From contig NOKP01000002.1 in NCBI GenBank assembly GCA_002682825.1, positions 4,694,309-4,758,308 on the forward strand: a DNA stretch of 64,000 nucleotides. The letters run 5' to 3'. The stretch comes from Neonectria sp. B-13. Its lineage: Eukaryota > Ascomycota > Sordariomycetes > Hypocreales > Nectriaceae. Positions 24,705 to 37,453 of this stretch are shown one piece after another. A model generated the notes under the pieces. That model was not told where the DNA came from. It was given only the letters and a program-made list of their open reading frames with translations, and made no database searches. The first letter of the stretch is position 1. Each line of letters opens with the position of its first letter. The translations under genes were made by a program, and so were the position numbers.

Positions 24705-27700
24705 GTATTCGTATGCTGCGCTCAATGCGACGGCCAAGAGTGGATCGCCCACACCGGGCAGTTTTGCCGGTCGCACGGGAACGTCAATAACGTCACACAG
24801 CATCGCGCAGCTCGCATAGTACTCTCAGGAACGTTGGTTCGGGGAGAGAGCATGGCGAGGCTTCGTGGCGGCGCCGCAGTTGATGCTTGATGTCTCATTG
24901 AAATCTGCCGGCACTTCAGATGGAACCTCAACGCCTCGGTCACCGTGCGTGCTCCAACTTGTGTTGGGTGCTATTCTTGGAAGTGCTTTTGCCAGCTTGC
25001 GTGCTTCTCCTCAACGTGGGATGAGGAAGAACATGATCGTCGACAAGTCAAGTCGTCGGGCCACAACTGAGGTGGGCTTATCGACGGCGCACCCAGTGAT
25101 CAATTCGGACATTGGAACTAAACAGCCATTGTGGCAGCCCTCTCTCTCAATAGTGTCGATTACTCGGGAAACAATCCGCCGTGTCCACACGCGTCCGAAG
25201 GGCAAGATAAAAGGGAGTACAAAGTACGATGTTGGTCAGCGTTGGCACCGTTACGAGACTGCGGAACCGCCGTACGGCTAAAGCTTGGCTGGGGGAATTA
25301 ATATTCGGGCCACTGCTAGTGTCGGGGGGCACACGAAGGAGGGCCGTTGATGGGATGCAGCCGATAACCCCAACGACGATCGGATAAGGGAGGATCTATT
25401 TGGGAAACCGTTTGCTTTTGGTGGCGGGGGTTGGCATCTCAACCTCTGATGCCACAATGTCTTCGATCTGTCGCAGAGTCTTGCGCCAATGTCTCTCCTT
25501 CCCTGAGCCGCGAGGGGCCCGTTCACAAAGTCAAAATCCCTTGCGTGTGACGTTGCGAGTGTGTATGAAACCACTACGAGCATACTCCGTACGAGGGAGC
25601 CGATTACCAAGGCTGGATCCGAGCCTCCGAGGAACGAGGGTCTGGAATCGGCGCCGGCCCTTTGATATCGTGCCATCGTGCCATCGCTGAGGATCCCTTC
25701 TGGGGCCGCGGGGAAAGGCCGGATCTAGGGCCCTATGGCGCCCGGGGCTGAGCCAGCTCGTGGGTAAAGAGGCTGCTGAGTTCAGGGGGCAGCAGACATG
25801 CTCCCGATGACGACGGCACTGGCTGTATTCGTACGGTATGTACCCGATGCGTGTGATTGTCAAAAATATTTCCCTCTCCGTCTCTGATACTGTCTGTGTG
25901 TTTCCCTACTGCAGCATGGCCTCAAGCGAGGACGGGGCAATGGAGCATCGCAGCAGAGAGCACCGGCTGGCTCCAACGCGGTACTGAAGCGAGACGCAGG
26001 AGAGCGTATCTAGCGCCCGAGTGTCTGTGTGTCGACGTCGACGTCCTGCACGCCAGCACGCCAACTCAGGAACAAGCAGCTAAGCAGGCAACTAACGAAA
26101 GGCAAAGGGCTCAATAGAGCCAATACGAAGGGAGTGACTCCACGAATTATCAAGGACAAGAGAATGTGAGTTTTCCTCGGCCCTTTGCCTCCCCGCTTTC
26201 CTTATCGTTTCTGCCGCCCCCTTTGATGCAGGATGATGGACGGATGGGTGGAAGGCCGGAATATCGACACAATGAGCCGGGAATAATAGCTTGACACATG
26301 ACACATGTGCCCCCGATTCAGGAAATGATCCAGAACAGCCTCGTTCTAGGCGACCAGTTGTTGGCGGCCCAAAATGGCAGTCTAGCAATTCTTGTTAGCA
26401 GGCAGCGTTGGCGGCGGCTCAGTAGGCGGCTCAGCTGGTGGCCCGGCCGACTGAAATCTGGGGCGGAGCATATTGCCACTTGGGTAGTTGGCGATGGGAG
26501 GTCGAAGTAGGGCCTCGAGTCGAATTACACCAGCTGTTAGTGCTTGTCCTGTGCTCTGAGCTGTCGTCTGGACGGCAACAGGTGGTCAATGCCTGATGCT
26601 GGCGCGATGGTGGCATCCAATCCAGAGGCGCCTCACCGTACCTCGAGGCTGCTGCCATTTGCCCAATTTGATGAGCTCCGGCCACTGATAGCTGCTATTG
26701 CTTGTAGTGTGGCATCCCAAGGCTCAAGCATGCTAACCAGGACGCCTGAATCTAGATTGATGGCGATGTGCATGGGATTGTATGCGCGCGTGTCGATGAT
26801 ATGATAAAATGGATGGATCCCTATGGCCGCCATGGATGTTGGCCAATTTTGCGCATAGCCTGTCGTCTCCGACTTAGAGCACACTTGGAGGACCCCAAAA
26901 GCAGCCACCACAACTGGTCACGCAGCCTCTGCGATGACTCTCAGCGTCCAGCACAATACGTACCTCTCATGAGCGAACTGCGTGTTAGTCTGCGAGTAAT
27001 TGCTAGCCACCGAATAGAAGCAGTGGGGCAGCTCGGTGACCTTAGCAGCTCCGTCCCCTCCCAAGGGGGCACACAAACTCGAGGGTTTTCCTGTGTCAGT
27101 GTCGGTATCTGCTTGTGCCATGACGCGTGGAGCGTGTTTGCTGTGTGAGCGTTCGTTCTGCTGTGTCAGTGTTCCCAGGGTTGTCTTGTGTCATTGCCTC
27201 TTTTTCCCAGCTCCTACCCTTGATTCGAGCTAGTCGATTCGCCCCCCTCTCCCAAGGCTGTAGGCTGTTTGCTGGGCGAGCGCAACAAAGACACAAGCAC
27301 AAGGACAAGAGTGACGACGATGTGGGCATTTGCCATTTGGTGACGAAGGTCGATTGGAGGCGAAAGGGGTCCATCTCGCATCCCTGGCCGCTGGCCGGGT
27401 TCCTGGGCCATCAAAGGCCTGCTCCCTGGTCTCCCCCAGTTACGGCGCTAGCCTGGGGGCCCCCTGGAGCTAGCTTCTGGAGCCAGCCTAGTCGCGCTCC
27501 CCGCTGGAAAAGTCGTCGGTTGGTGAGGCGTGCCACCAAAAAGGAGGCCCCCACTGGGACCACACGCCCGCACGCCCCCGGACCACCCATCACCATCACC
27601 CGTCAAGGGCCGTCACGGGCGTCACCCACCTCCTCACCCCTTACCCCCGCCGTCACCGGCCAGCACCATCATCTATCCCGCCCGTCTTGCCGTCACCCAC

Positions 27701-28200
27701 AAACCGGCGCACACCTAGCTACATAGCACTGTCCACAGTCACTGCCCGCCCATACGGGCCCGCTGCCTGCCCCCCCTGGGCCCTTGGCCCTGTCCTTGGA
27801 GGGGAGTCCTGCCCGTCGCCGCCCAGGCCAGGCGAGGAGAGGAACCTCTGCAGTAGCATCGGTGGATACCACCGAGTCGGGGAGTGCGGCTATCCCGTCC
27901 ACCTCTGCTGTTGCTGCTGGGCTTCGACTCTCTGCCCGCCCTTCGATGCGATGCCCTCGGGGTGTGCTGCGCGAAAGACGGACGCCCTGGGATGGCTCTG
28001 GGGGGCCTGGCGTTGGATCCACTGGCCCAAGAGTGGGTGTGGCCACCAAGACGCAAGACCAAGAGCCACAGCAATCAAGACGGTAGGTAGGTACGAAGTA
28101 GACCGGAGCGCAATGTGATAACACCACCGTCGTCCCCAGACCCGACTCCGCGTAAGGCAACTCCTCTCCTCTCCTTCCCTCGTCCAAATCATCCTCGACT

Positions 28201-29306
28201 GAGTCTTCGAATTTCTCTTAGCTTTACCTCCCGCCTCTATATCCAGTACAGACACCTTCGCTTTGATAGCCCATCCCCGGTCTCAAATTTTCGCCCACGA
28301 CTCCTGTCATCCATCACTGACTGGCCTTTTTCGTCGGCCCCGGACATTCCATCCATCCTCTCCTTTTTCTCCAGACTTGACTCAGCACCGCCTTAACCAG
28401 CGACCAATACCGACCCTCGATCGACAAAGCGACGACTCTCCAAGGCAATCCCTTCGACCCGATTCCATTGTTGTTCATTCATTCCTCCCGCCAAGTATCA
28501 ACCACAACCCTGATTGAATTGCTTCTGCCACTGCGCAGACCACCAAAAGGTAAGCGCTACTTTGCACTCAGATATACTACCACCTGCACGCACGCACCAC
28601 ACGGAACCACGCAAATCATTTAAATGAGACGGGAGGAGGGCAGACCGTGCATTCAATTCGTCCCTTCTCAAGTCGAGACGAGCGGAATTGAGTCCGTAAA
28701 GTTGAAACCAAGGCACTTTGTCCAATGTCTTCCGTCTAGCGGGTCGCCTTATAGCCGATGACATATGCCTCAACGGCGCCCTTGCAGCCTCCTGCAACGG
28801 CTCTGCCCCGCCTGCAACTCCTGCAGCAGGTCCGCCAATGCCGCATTGTCATTCCTGGACGGCTACCCGCAGGTCCCTCGAGCCCACACGGCGGCTTCTC
28901 CCTTCATTCCATGACGCTTTCTCTGTTGTTTCCAAACAACCATCACAACACAATCGATCAGAAGTCGCGGTCACGGATACTGACAACTTTTTCTTTCTAG
29001 CTAGCTGACGCCTTCCATTGTCAAATTGGTTTCACTGCTGCTTGGGCCATCCGGATCTCGAAATAACGGGTGTAGCTAGGACGAACTCTCTTGCTTCCCG
29101 CTTACAGACGATTCGTGCAAAGCCTAACCCGCCCACTCAATCCATTGACGGATTTCTCCTTCAGACTACTTATCTTGGATACGACGACAAGCCTCGGATT
29201 TTTTTTGGGAACATCGAGACGAAGCCTCGGGTGGTTGTAACAACCCGCCTGCCTGGCTATTCCCCAATGATCTGAACTACGCCTTCAGACATCAGCGGCA
29301 ATCGCG
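28201..29306 (+). promoter_or_regulatory. long leader/promoter of the RasGEF gene
   Basis: The CT-rich, Ser/Pro-free stretch from about 28.2 kb looks like transcription-start and leader sequence. A good splice donor (AAAAG then GTAAGC) is at 28550, with possible acceptors such as CTTACAG ending at 29107, so a leader intron is likely but its end is uncertain. A minimal upstream frame ATG-ATC-TGA sits at 29267-29275, 31 bases before the main ATG. Confidence 0.4.
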
Positions 29307-32300
29307 ATGCTGAGCAGCCAACCCGTGCGAGCCAGTCTCCAAGTGGCTCCTCTGGCTATTTCAAAGCTTCACGGCGATTCGACTGGAGATGGATCATCGT
29401 CGAATCCTGACACCAACCCTTACTCGCAATCTCATATGACGCCCCCGGCGACCCCCAATGGCTCGCAGGAAGATCTCTCGCCGCAATACCTCGCTCCTCC
29501 CGCCTTCCACAACTTCCTGCGAGCCTTCTACCCATTCAACCCCAGCTATGCCATGTCCGACTCGAGCGTGACGCTCCCTCTCAACGAAGGAGATGTCATT
29601 CTGGTGCATTCGATTCACACCAACGGCTGGGCCGACGGGACCCTGCTCGTTTCCGGTGCCCGAGGATGGCTACCCACCAACTACTGCGAATCCTACGACC
29701 CCGACGACATGTGCAGCCTTCTCAAGGCCTTGCTAAACTTCTGGGACTTGCTTCGAAGCACAACAGTCAATGACAGAGAAATCTTCGGCAACCAGGAGTT
29801 TATGAAGGGCATCATCGCTGGAGTGCGATTCCTATTGGTGAGTCGTGGTTGGAGAGTTTCGGCTAGTAGTTAGATGTGTGGGAGGACGAGCTAACGTTTT
29901 CCAACAGGAGCGGACGAACTGCCTGAACCGGGAGTCTCCCTTCATCCAACGCAACGATAGCCTCCGGAGGTGTCGCAAGTCATTACTATCGGAGCTGTCG
30001 TCGTTGGTCAAGTCAGCCAAGCGCCTGCAAGAACAACAACGGCCTGCGACGGCCCCCCTCGAGGATGAGGTCAACGACATCGTTGACGAGATGATCCTGA
30101 AGGCGTTCCGCATCGTGACAAAGGGTGTCCGGTTCGTCGATGTGCTAGAAGAGGACCGGCGGGCCCGTGCACCAGCCTCGGTGACGGTGATGGCCACCGT
30201 GCTGGAGGAGTCTTACGTGCCTCCAACGCCGCCTGCGGACCAGGCGACATTCGATGAGCAGACGGCTCGCGCGACCAACGACACGGACTCGCAGGCGGCA
30301 GCGAGCGTTGCTACGTCAGAGTCCAGCGAGAGCACACAAACAACAATGGCTCTTTTCAACAGGAGAATGTCTTCTCTCGGCTTGCCCACAGGCCCAAGCA
30401 CGCATCGTCTGTCTCAGGCCAGCCTGGTCCAAGCGCACCGCTTGTCCGCATCCATATCTCACAGAGTTTCCCTTGCAGGCCCCTCTCCTCTGTCTCGTGC
30501 CCATCACCTCGTCTCGGAGCGGCTGAACCGCACTCACGACACCTTTCTCTCTCACCTCGGATCCTTCATCGGCCGCCTACATCTTCAATCCCAATCCCGC
30601 CCCGAACTGGCCTCCGCCATCAAGCAATCTGCCTTGTCTGGAGGCGAGCTGCTCGCTGTCGTTGACGGCGTCTATGAGCACATCAACTCAAGCTCTCAAA
30701 TACTGGCACAGGCGCGTGCCACCATGTTCGACCGCATCCAGGACCTGGTCTTTTCTGCCCGTGACACCCTGGCCAATGCCGAATCGGAGGAGGCCGACGT
30801 CATTATGCCCCAGGACAACAGCATCCTCCTCATGTCCGCAACTGGCTGCGTCAGGGCTGCCGGTGACTGCGTCGCCAAAGCCAAGGTCGCCATTGAACGT
30901 ATCGGTGACTTTGAGTTTGAGATGGAGAGCAGCAGCCTCGGCATCGACTTGACCATCCTCGACGTCGCCCCCGAGGAACGATCGAGGACCCCTTCAGTTT
31001 CCGAGCCCGGCGCTACCCTCAGCGTCGACGATTCGCACCGTAGCTCCTCTGGCTCATCTACCGTCGCTCCTCGACGAATGACCCTTCTCGGCGTTGACAA
31101 GCCTCTCCCCGAGGTTCCCCAGGATGCCACCACCCCTACCGAGGAGCAAATACCCCACCACCCTTCTCCCGTCTCTTCTCGGCCGTCATCAGTAAACGAA
31201 GACAACCTCTCGAGCATGGCCTCCTCCATTTCCTCCCTTCGACCCTCCCTTCCTCCGCTACCTAAGCTGTCCACCAGCCTGCTCCCCACCGAGGACTACA
31301 GCCCTATTGATAACCACGACAATGACTTCAACTCTACCTCCCGATTTGATAGCATGGTTGCCTCGAGCGCTGGCAGCAGCGCCACTTATCTTAGCCGGGA
31401 CTCCGAGTCCAGTATCCTTTCGCAGTCCTCCACCCGCGCTACCACTCCAGACCACACCCTCGCCCCCAGGAACCAACCTTCCATATCTGAGCTGAGCACT
31501 GCCGGCAGTTCGTCCCACGCAGAGGAAGTTGACGATGTCGAGTCGAGGCTTATGGAGAAGACCTTTGCCCACGAGCTCATGTTCAACAAGGAAGGTCTAG
31601 TGACTGGCGGCTCCATTCGAGCATTGGTCGAGCGTCTCACCACCCACGAATCTACTCCTGACGCCATGTTCGTCTCTACATTCTATCTTACTTTCCGACT
31701 CTTCTGTACCCCGGTGCATCTGGCGGAAGCCCTCATTGAGCGCTTCGACTACGTTAACGAGTCCACTCACACGGCTGGCCCAGTGCGACTGAGAGTATAT
31801 AATGCTTTCAAGGGCTGGCTGGAGTCCCACTGGAGGGACGAAACCGATCGTGAAGCTCTGAGTCTCATCATGCCATTTTCCGAAGTCAAGCTTGCATCTG
31901 TTCTTCCCTCTGCTGGCCGACGACTCCTCGAGCTCGCTCAGCGAGTCTCGGGAGACCGCGCCCTGGTTCCCCGGCTCGTCTCGTCGATGGGCAAGGCCAA
32001 CACGTCTATTGGTCAATACATTCCTGCCGACACTCCACTGCCCCAGCCGGCTGTCTCCAAGACTCAGACAAACCTGCTCGCCACTTTCAAGAACGGAGCG
32101 AGCTCCCCAACCATCCTCGACTTTGATTCTCTCGAGCTCGCCCGTCAGCTTACTATCAAGCAGATGACCATCTTCTGTGCAATCCTTCCTGGGGAGCTGC
32201 TAGGATCCCAGTGGATGAAGAAGGGTGGCGTTGCCGCGCCCAATGTCAAAGCCATGTCCTCGCTGTCCACCGACCTCTCCAATCTCGTTGCCGAGACGAT

Positions 32301-33009
32301 TCTCCAGCAGGCAGAGATCAAGAAGCGTGCTGCTGTCATCAAGCAGTGGATCAAGATTGCCCACCATTGCCTAGAGCTCCACAACTATGACGGCTTGATG
32401 GCTGTTATTTGCAGCTTGAATAGCAGCACTATCAGCCGTCTCCGCAAGACCTGGGACGTCGTGTCCGCCAAGCGTAAGGAGATGCTTCGAACGCTTCAGG
32501 CTCTCGTGGAGCCTTCCCAGAACAACAAGGTCTTGCGCACTCGTCTTCATGATCACGTCCCTCCTTGCCTGCCCTTTCTTGGCATGTATCTCACCGACTT
32601 GACCTTTGTGGACATTGGCAACCCGGCCACGAAGCACATGTCTCTCGGCAACGAGTCAGATGAGGACGGTATCAACGGCATTACTGTCATCAACTTCGAC
32701 AAGCACACCCGCACAGCCAAGATCATTGGTGAGCTCCAGCGATTCCAAATCCCTTACCGCCTGATCGAGGTTCCCGATATGCAGGATTGGATGTCGGCGC
32801 AGATCCAGCGAGTCCGAGAGGGTGACCAGGGCAACGTCCAGGTCAGCTATTACCGCAAGAGCCTTCTCCTAGAGCCCCGAGAGACGGCTATCCGTCCTAC
32901 TCTTGAGTCCCAACTATCGCTGGGCGCAATGAATGCCAGTCGCACCGACCTCTTTTCTTGGATGTCCCGGGATCGAGGCGCCCAAACACCTACACCTGCG
33001 CCGGTGTAG
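29307..33009 (+). CDS. CDC25: CDC25-type Ras guanine nucleotide exchange factor (SH3 + RasGEF)
   Basis: It activates Ras by GDP/GTP exchange, upstream of cAMP-PKA signalling in yeasts. The 1210-residue protein is encoded by exons 29307-29837 and 29908-33009. The 70-bp intron has a GTGAGT donor, CTAAC branch and CAACAG acceptor. An SH3 domain occupies about residues 71-130 (FYPFNPSYAMS to GWLPTNYCESY, with the ALYDF-like start and the terminal GWLPTNY). A Ser/Thr/Pro-rich middle follows with short helical segments. RasGEF_N lies at about 722-850 (RLMEKTFAHELMF to FLTFRLF-type STFYLTFRLFC). The catalytic CDC25 homology domain lies at about 915-1155, with the characteristic LARQLTIKQM, NYDGLMAVICSL and PCLPFLGMYLTDLTFVDIGNP. 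The domain order matches yeast CDC25 and fission yeast Ste6, and the N-terminal SH3 favours this over BUD5-type proteins. Confidence 0.95.
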
Positions 33010-34964
33010 ACGTCACATCTCATCTGAATACCCCACATGTTCTGAACAACCACACCCCTTCACCACGCGCGCGCACATATTACATCCGTCAGTAACTACT
33101 ACTTTATCTTTGATACCCCGATTTTTTTCATGCTCTTCGTCAGCAGATGAGAAAACATCGACACGTCCCTTATGACTACTATATACATCAACACAACGGC
33201 GTTATTCATATACTGGGATTATTTTGTCTTTTTTCACTCCACGTTTTATGTCGATTCATTCCGGGCCCGGGAAGCAGCACTTTGCAACAGTGAGAGCCGC
33301 ACGACCTTTGGCCTGTCTTCGTTTCTTTGTACGCCACTGTCTCGCAGGGGACTTTGGAACATTCCAGTGTGGGATTAGGGAGTCTGGAAAGGCAACGGAA
33401 AACCTTCATGTTGGAATCACGGCCTGTCTTGGTCCCCTATCATCATTCCCACGGCCCATTGTTGGCTTGCTGCGTAAATTCTGGGTACTGAGCCACATTT
33501 TGCCCCTTTGCCTCACTTTGTTTCTCTCACTCCATCCCTCCTTTCCTGGTTCTTTCTCTCTCTGTCTCTCTCTCTCGGGTCGGTTATGGCTAGGCGTCGA
33601 AAAATGGCATGGGCCAGGTCCAGGAAGGATTGGGCGGTTAGGCGGCTGTGTCTTTTTTATGCGCTTGTGGTATCTTCCTTAATGCACTCAGGGCGGGCGG
33701 GGATCTTGAGTTGCTGGGGAAAAGGAAATCGAAAGCTGTCTTACAAATGCGGGAGCGGCCCTCATAATATGACGGGGATTATCTGGGATGGGAATGGCTT
33801 TCGTGCTGCCGCACTTGGCAGCACTTGGCAGCACTTGTTGTATGTATCTACCTTGTTGTAAGATGGGCTGGTTGCCCAGAAGCGGAGCATTCCGCAACAC
33901 CGAATAACATGAATTGTTCAACAAAGTCTCTACTGTTATGATTCACATATGAAGACGGTGATCTGTTTTGATCCACACACGTAGAAGGTTTGGAATGACT
34001 CTCAAAATAGTCTTGGTTGCCGTTTACTGTTCAGCTCTATCACCGTAGTGAACCTTGATGTTGCTTCCTCCACTTGGTCATTCTCCGCGACACCTGCGAC
34101 ACCCACATTTTCAGCAACTGCACACTTGCTTGAACTTTTATCACATTCTTAACAGAGCACCTTTGTCACCTCAGACCAACTGCATGCTTTAACTCGAACA
34201 CAAACTGCCGTAACGCTAGCTCAAGTGTTGGTCTGACTCAAGTGTAGTCTGGACCACCGGGGGCTTTGGACAAGTCACCAAGACTGGTCTACCATATGGA
34301 CTTGCTAGGGGTACAAACAACTTTTGCCAACAGTACGAGCAAAGTACATGGCCTAAGGACTAATGCATAAGGTAGAGTATAGAAGACTCTTGCCAGTCAG
34401 GCTATAGATACCAACCCTTTCTACACTATCTTCCGCTCACACACGACATGCCAAGCACCAAACATCAAGTACGTCACGTTAAGTACTTCATAAGACAGAC
34501 AGATGGCACAATAATGTAGTTTTAATAGCAGTTTTACTATTGAACGTTAGCAGCCTCTATAGCAGTGACAATATTGTGGCCTTGATGACTTTCCCGCTGT
34601 AGAAGCAAAGAAAGTTATGCTTCTGCTGCTGCTGCGTGCAGAACGAGTGGGGATAAAGAGAGCTTAGAGCTATTAGCACGACAAGGATCGGGAATTCAAG
34701 AAATCCGCCACTGTAAAGAAGAAAGGGCTGCTTTGAACGTTAAGTGGTTGGAGACAGCGCATACACACAACTGGCTAGACATCTTGGACTTTGGATCCAA
34801 CATCAATTGTGCTACTCATAACCCGAGAATCCTAGCTAGGTATCATTCATATCACTTCATTTCACCCCCGGCTTACTGCGAGCCCACAGTTCAATCATTA
34901 AGTTACCTCAAGTTACCACAGAATGCAACGCATTTGATCCCCTGTACCACAAAAGCAAGTCGCT
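33010..34964. other. convergent intergenic region, no gene seen
   Basis: The RasGEF and UNC93-like genes end facing each other across about 2 kb. The short frames show no protein family. A GCTGCTGCTGCTGC run lies near 34624. Confidence 0.6.
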
Positions 34965-36594
34965 TTACGACTCTGGGTCCACCTTCTTCTGGCCCGCGGG
35001 CAAGACGATGACGTCTGCTATGGTCTCATCGCTAAACTTAAGATCCTCCTCGACTGACACGGAGTCCTTGATGCGCATGAAGATGACGGGGGCCCCGATG
35101 AGAAGCGAGGCAGCGAGGCAGCCCCAGGTGGCACCGAAAATGGTATCGTAGGGCTTGCCAAGGCCATCAAGACGCCAAAAGATGGCGGCACCAGCGGATT
35201 GGATGCCCTTGTAGAAGCCTGTACATCATCAAGTCAGCGTTAAGCACTTAATTAAGCCAGATAGGAGGTATCGACCACTTACCAGCCAAGTTGGCGGCCT
35301 TGCGCCCGTTGTTGGACAGAGCACCCATGTACCAGTACATGCAAGTTTGCCACACGGCATCAAACATGCCATAGAAGAAATACAGCCACATGGGGCCGAT
35401 ATACAGCTTGCCGCCGGCTGTCCAGTCAAGCCCCTCAAAGCCCTCGGCCTTTGTGGCCTCGCGCGACACCTGGTCCTTCTGCCAGGCATAACCACCGCCC
35501 CAGATGACAAACGTGAGCACGAAGAGGACAGCAAGGGAGGCCTTGGCGCGGACGCTTCGGCGGACGCTGCTAATATCGAGAGCATGACCAACAATCAAGG
35601 CGCCGAAGATCTGGGCAAGCCAGTACAGAAGATTGTTGAGAGCGCGAGTGCGGGTATTGAAGTGAGCGCCGTTCATGCCGTTGTTCTGGTAGGTGTAGAA
35701 GATGTTGGAGGAGAAGAACATGGGGAAGAGTAGTAGGATCCAAGGGGAGTCGCGGAGGGTCTCCCAGAGGCCAACGATTTCCGTGTTCCACGAGGGGTTC
35801 TTCATCAGAATGACCTTGGTGTTGTCTGGTCGAATGATTTTGTCGGCGTCACAGATGAAGAGGGCGATAACGGCACCAAGGAACATGAGTACAATGAAGG
35901 CGGCGTATGTTCCGTCGGTAACGGGGCCTGCCTTTTTGTTGATGTTTTGGGCCAAGGGAATCTGAGAGATTGTGTTAATGAGGGCTCTGCTTGTAAATCA
36001 GAAACGAGAACTCACCAGAGAACCAATGACAGCGCCCATGTTGAAGATCATCCAGAAGTACGAAATGTACCGGCCCTTGCTATCCTCTGGGGGATACGAC
36101 ATCATGATGGCGCCCTGGGCGGTCCAAAGGAGGCCGGCACAGACACCGAGGAGGGCCCCGGAAAAGACGACGAAGCCAATGTTTGAAGTGTGCGAGTAGC
36201 AGAGGAAAGAGGCAGCGTATAAGCAGTAACCAAATCCACCAAAAGAGAGCGTCAGGCGTAGACCAAGGCGATTGGCAAAGGTACCGGCGAAGAAACCGAC
36301 AACGGCAAAAGTGCTGTAGAGGGCGGTATTGGCATGATCCTGGGCTGTGGCATCAACTTGGCCACCTCCACCGAGACCACTCAAGGCATTGAACATTCCC
36401 GGGCACAAGAAGCACACAAATGACACCATGAGAAGCTGAACCTTGGGCGAGGCATACCAGATCTCGGAGCCCCCGACCTTGAAGCCCTTGTAGATCCAAC
36501 CACGAGGGCGGTCGGCATGTTGGTAGGCCGGTGGAGTCTCTGGGTCATTGTGGACATCCGTAGTAGCAGGGTCGGCGTGCTTTTCTTCGGCCAT
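34965..36594 (-). CDS. UNC93-like (DUF895) major-facilitator-type membrane protein
   Basis: A 503-residue polytopic protein of the UNC93/DUF895 branch of the major facilitator superfamily; the transported substrate is unknown. Exons are 36594-36016, 35961-35283 and 35218-34965. Introns of 54 and 64 bp have GTGAGT/CTCAG and GTAAGT/TACAG signals. The start MAEEKHADPATTDVHNDPE is chosen because ETPPAYQHADRPRGWIYKGFKVGG follows as in fungal homologues; an upstream in-frame ATG at 36768 would add an untypical leader. Hydrophobic segments are dense from about residue 55, including LLMVSFVCFLCPGMFNALSGL, the family's GLG signature after helix 1. IGSLIPLAQN spans the first splice site. WYMGALSNNGRKAANLAGFYKGIQSAGAAIFWR near the end is also typical. 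The tail is short and hydrophilic. No targeting peptide is seen, so a plasma or vacuolar membrane location is inferred. Confidence 0.9.
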
Positions 36595-37047
36595 CTTGGC
36601 GATATCGTTGACGAGCAGTTGAGGATCGAGTGAGGTGAGGTGAGGTGAGGGTAGACCCAGTTTGACCAATGGGTCGAAGGAGGATATTGACGTCAGAAGT
36701 AAGTCACGGACCTGAAAATAAACAAGTGAAGCGATACCCTGCCGAGGGAGATGGTGGGGGAGCTTCAATGGTTTAATATAATTGAGAGAAGACTGAAGAG
36801 CGGGAGTGAGTAAGTTGAGTGAGTGAGTGGGCAGTTGGGGTAGGGGTCCGGGTTTGGATTAATGTAGCCGTGGACTTGGGAGGAGCTGGGGAAGACCAAA
36901 AATAAACCCTGCACCAAGGACCAAGCTCCGAAGCAGGGTAGCGTGGAAGGGCGGCACGATATCAGAAGGAACAAGCGGCGACCGGGGGCGGACGGGATGG
37001 CAGGTAGCAATCTGGTGGTCGTGGCCAACTATCGATGCGGGAGAGCC

Positions 37048-37077
37048 TGAGAGGGCGTGAGAGGGCGTGAGAGGACG
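37048..37077. repeat. tandem TGAGAGGGCG repeat, three copies
   Basis: Three 10-bp units, the third with one change, about 450 bases upstream of the UNC93-like start. Confidence 0.75.
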
Positions 37078-37423
37078 ATGAGGCGGAGGTCGAGGTGGAT
37101 AACGTGGTAGTAGCGGCGAGGAGGTGGTGGACCACTGGACGAGTGACGTACCGCGGCGGACTGTTTAGTCGGTCCACAAGACACACAAGACACCCACAGG
37201 CTACGTGACAACGCGGGGGAGGGGGGAGGTGGAGGGAGGATGGATGGGGAGATAGAGGTGGTGGCTGATATCCGGGGTGATTGGCTGGTTGCACTCGACG
37301 ACGACGACGAGGATGAGGAGGATTCGAGACGCGAGATAGTAGGGACGACGCGACAAGGCCCGGTAGGTTTGGTCGACCCTGGTCCGTTCCAGTCAGAACA
37401 AGTGATGTGCTGTGCCTTGCTGC

Positions 37424-37453
37424 GATGCGCTGTGATGCGCTGTGATGCGCTGT
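37424..37453. repeat. tandem GATGCGCTGT repeat, three perfect copies
   Basis: Three exact 10-bp units, preceded and followed by diverged TGCTGTG copies. Also upstream of the UNC93-like gene. Confidence 0.85.

Larger units (their letters stand above)
11371..28200. other. gene-poor region of about 16.8 kb
   Basis: It lies between the divergent ARMH3-like and RasGEF genes. I checked both strands for conserved motifs, intron-joined exons, tRNA cloverleaves, and recognisable 5S, U2, U6 or telomerase-template sequence, and found none. The open frames (up to about 199 codons) are rich in Ser, Arg and Pro, overlap each other on both strands, and carry no family signature. Base composition is mixed: AT-leaning around 11.7-13.3 kb and GC-leaning around 13.7-15.9 kb and 27.2-28.1 kb. 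It is not the strongly AT-rich state expected of RIP-mutated repeats. Simple repeats are scattered through it. Unrecognised small genes or long non-coding RNAs remain possible. Confidence 0.6.

Noticed and set aside
27127..27726. Plus-strand open frame of 199 codons in the gene desert
   Set aside because: Low-complexity Pro/Ser/Arg sequence caused by GTCACC- and CCCGCC-rich DNA; equally long frames exist on the other strand.
11371..28200. RIP-mutated transposon graveyard
   Set aside because: Composition is not strongly AT-rich, TpA is not obviously in excess, and no terminal repeats or transposase/reverse-transcriptase fragments are visible.
11371..28200. 5S rRNA, spliceosomal snRNA or telomerase RNA in the desert
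   Set aside because: Searched by eye for conserved cores (U6 GATACAGAGAAG, U2 start, telomere template CTAACCCTAA) and found none; a covariance search would be decisive.
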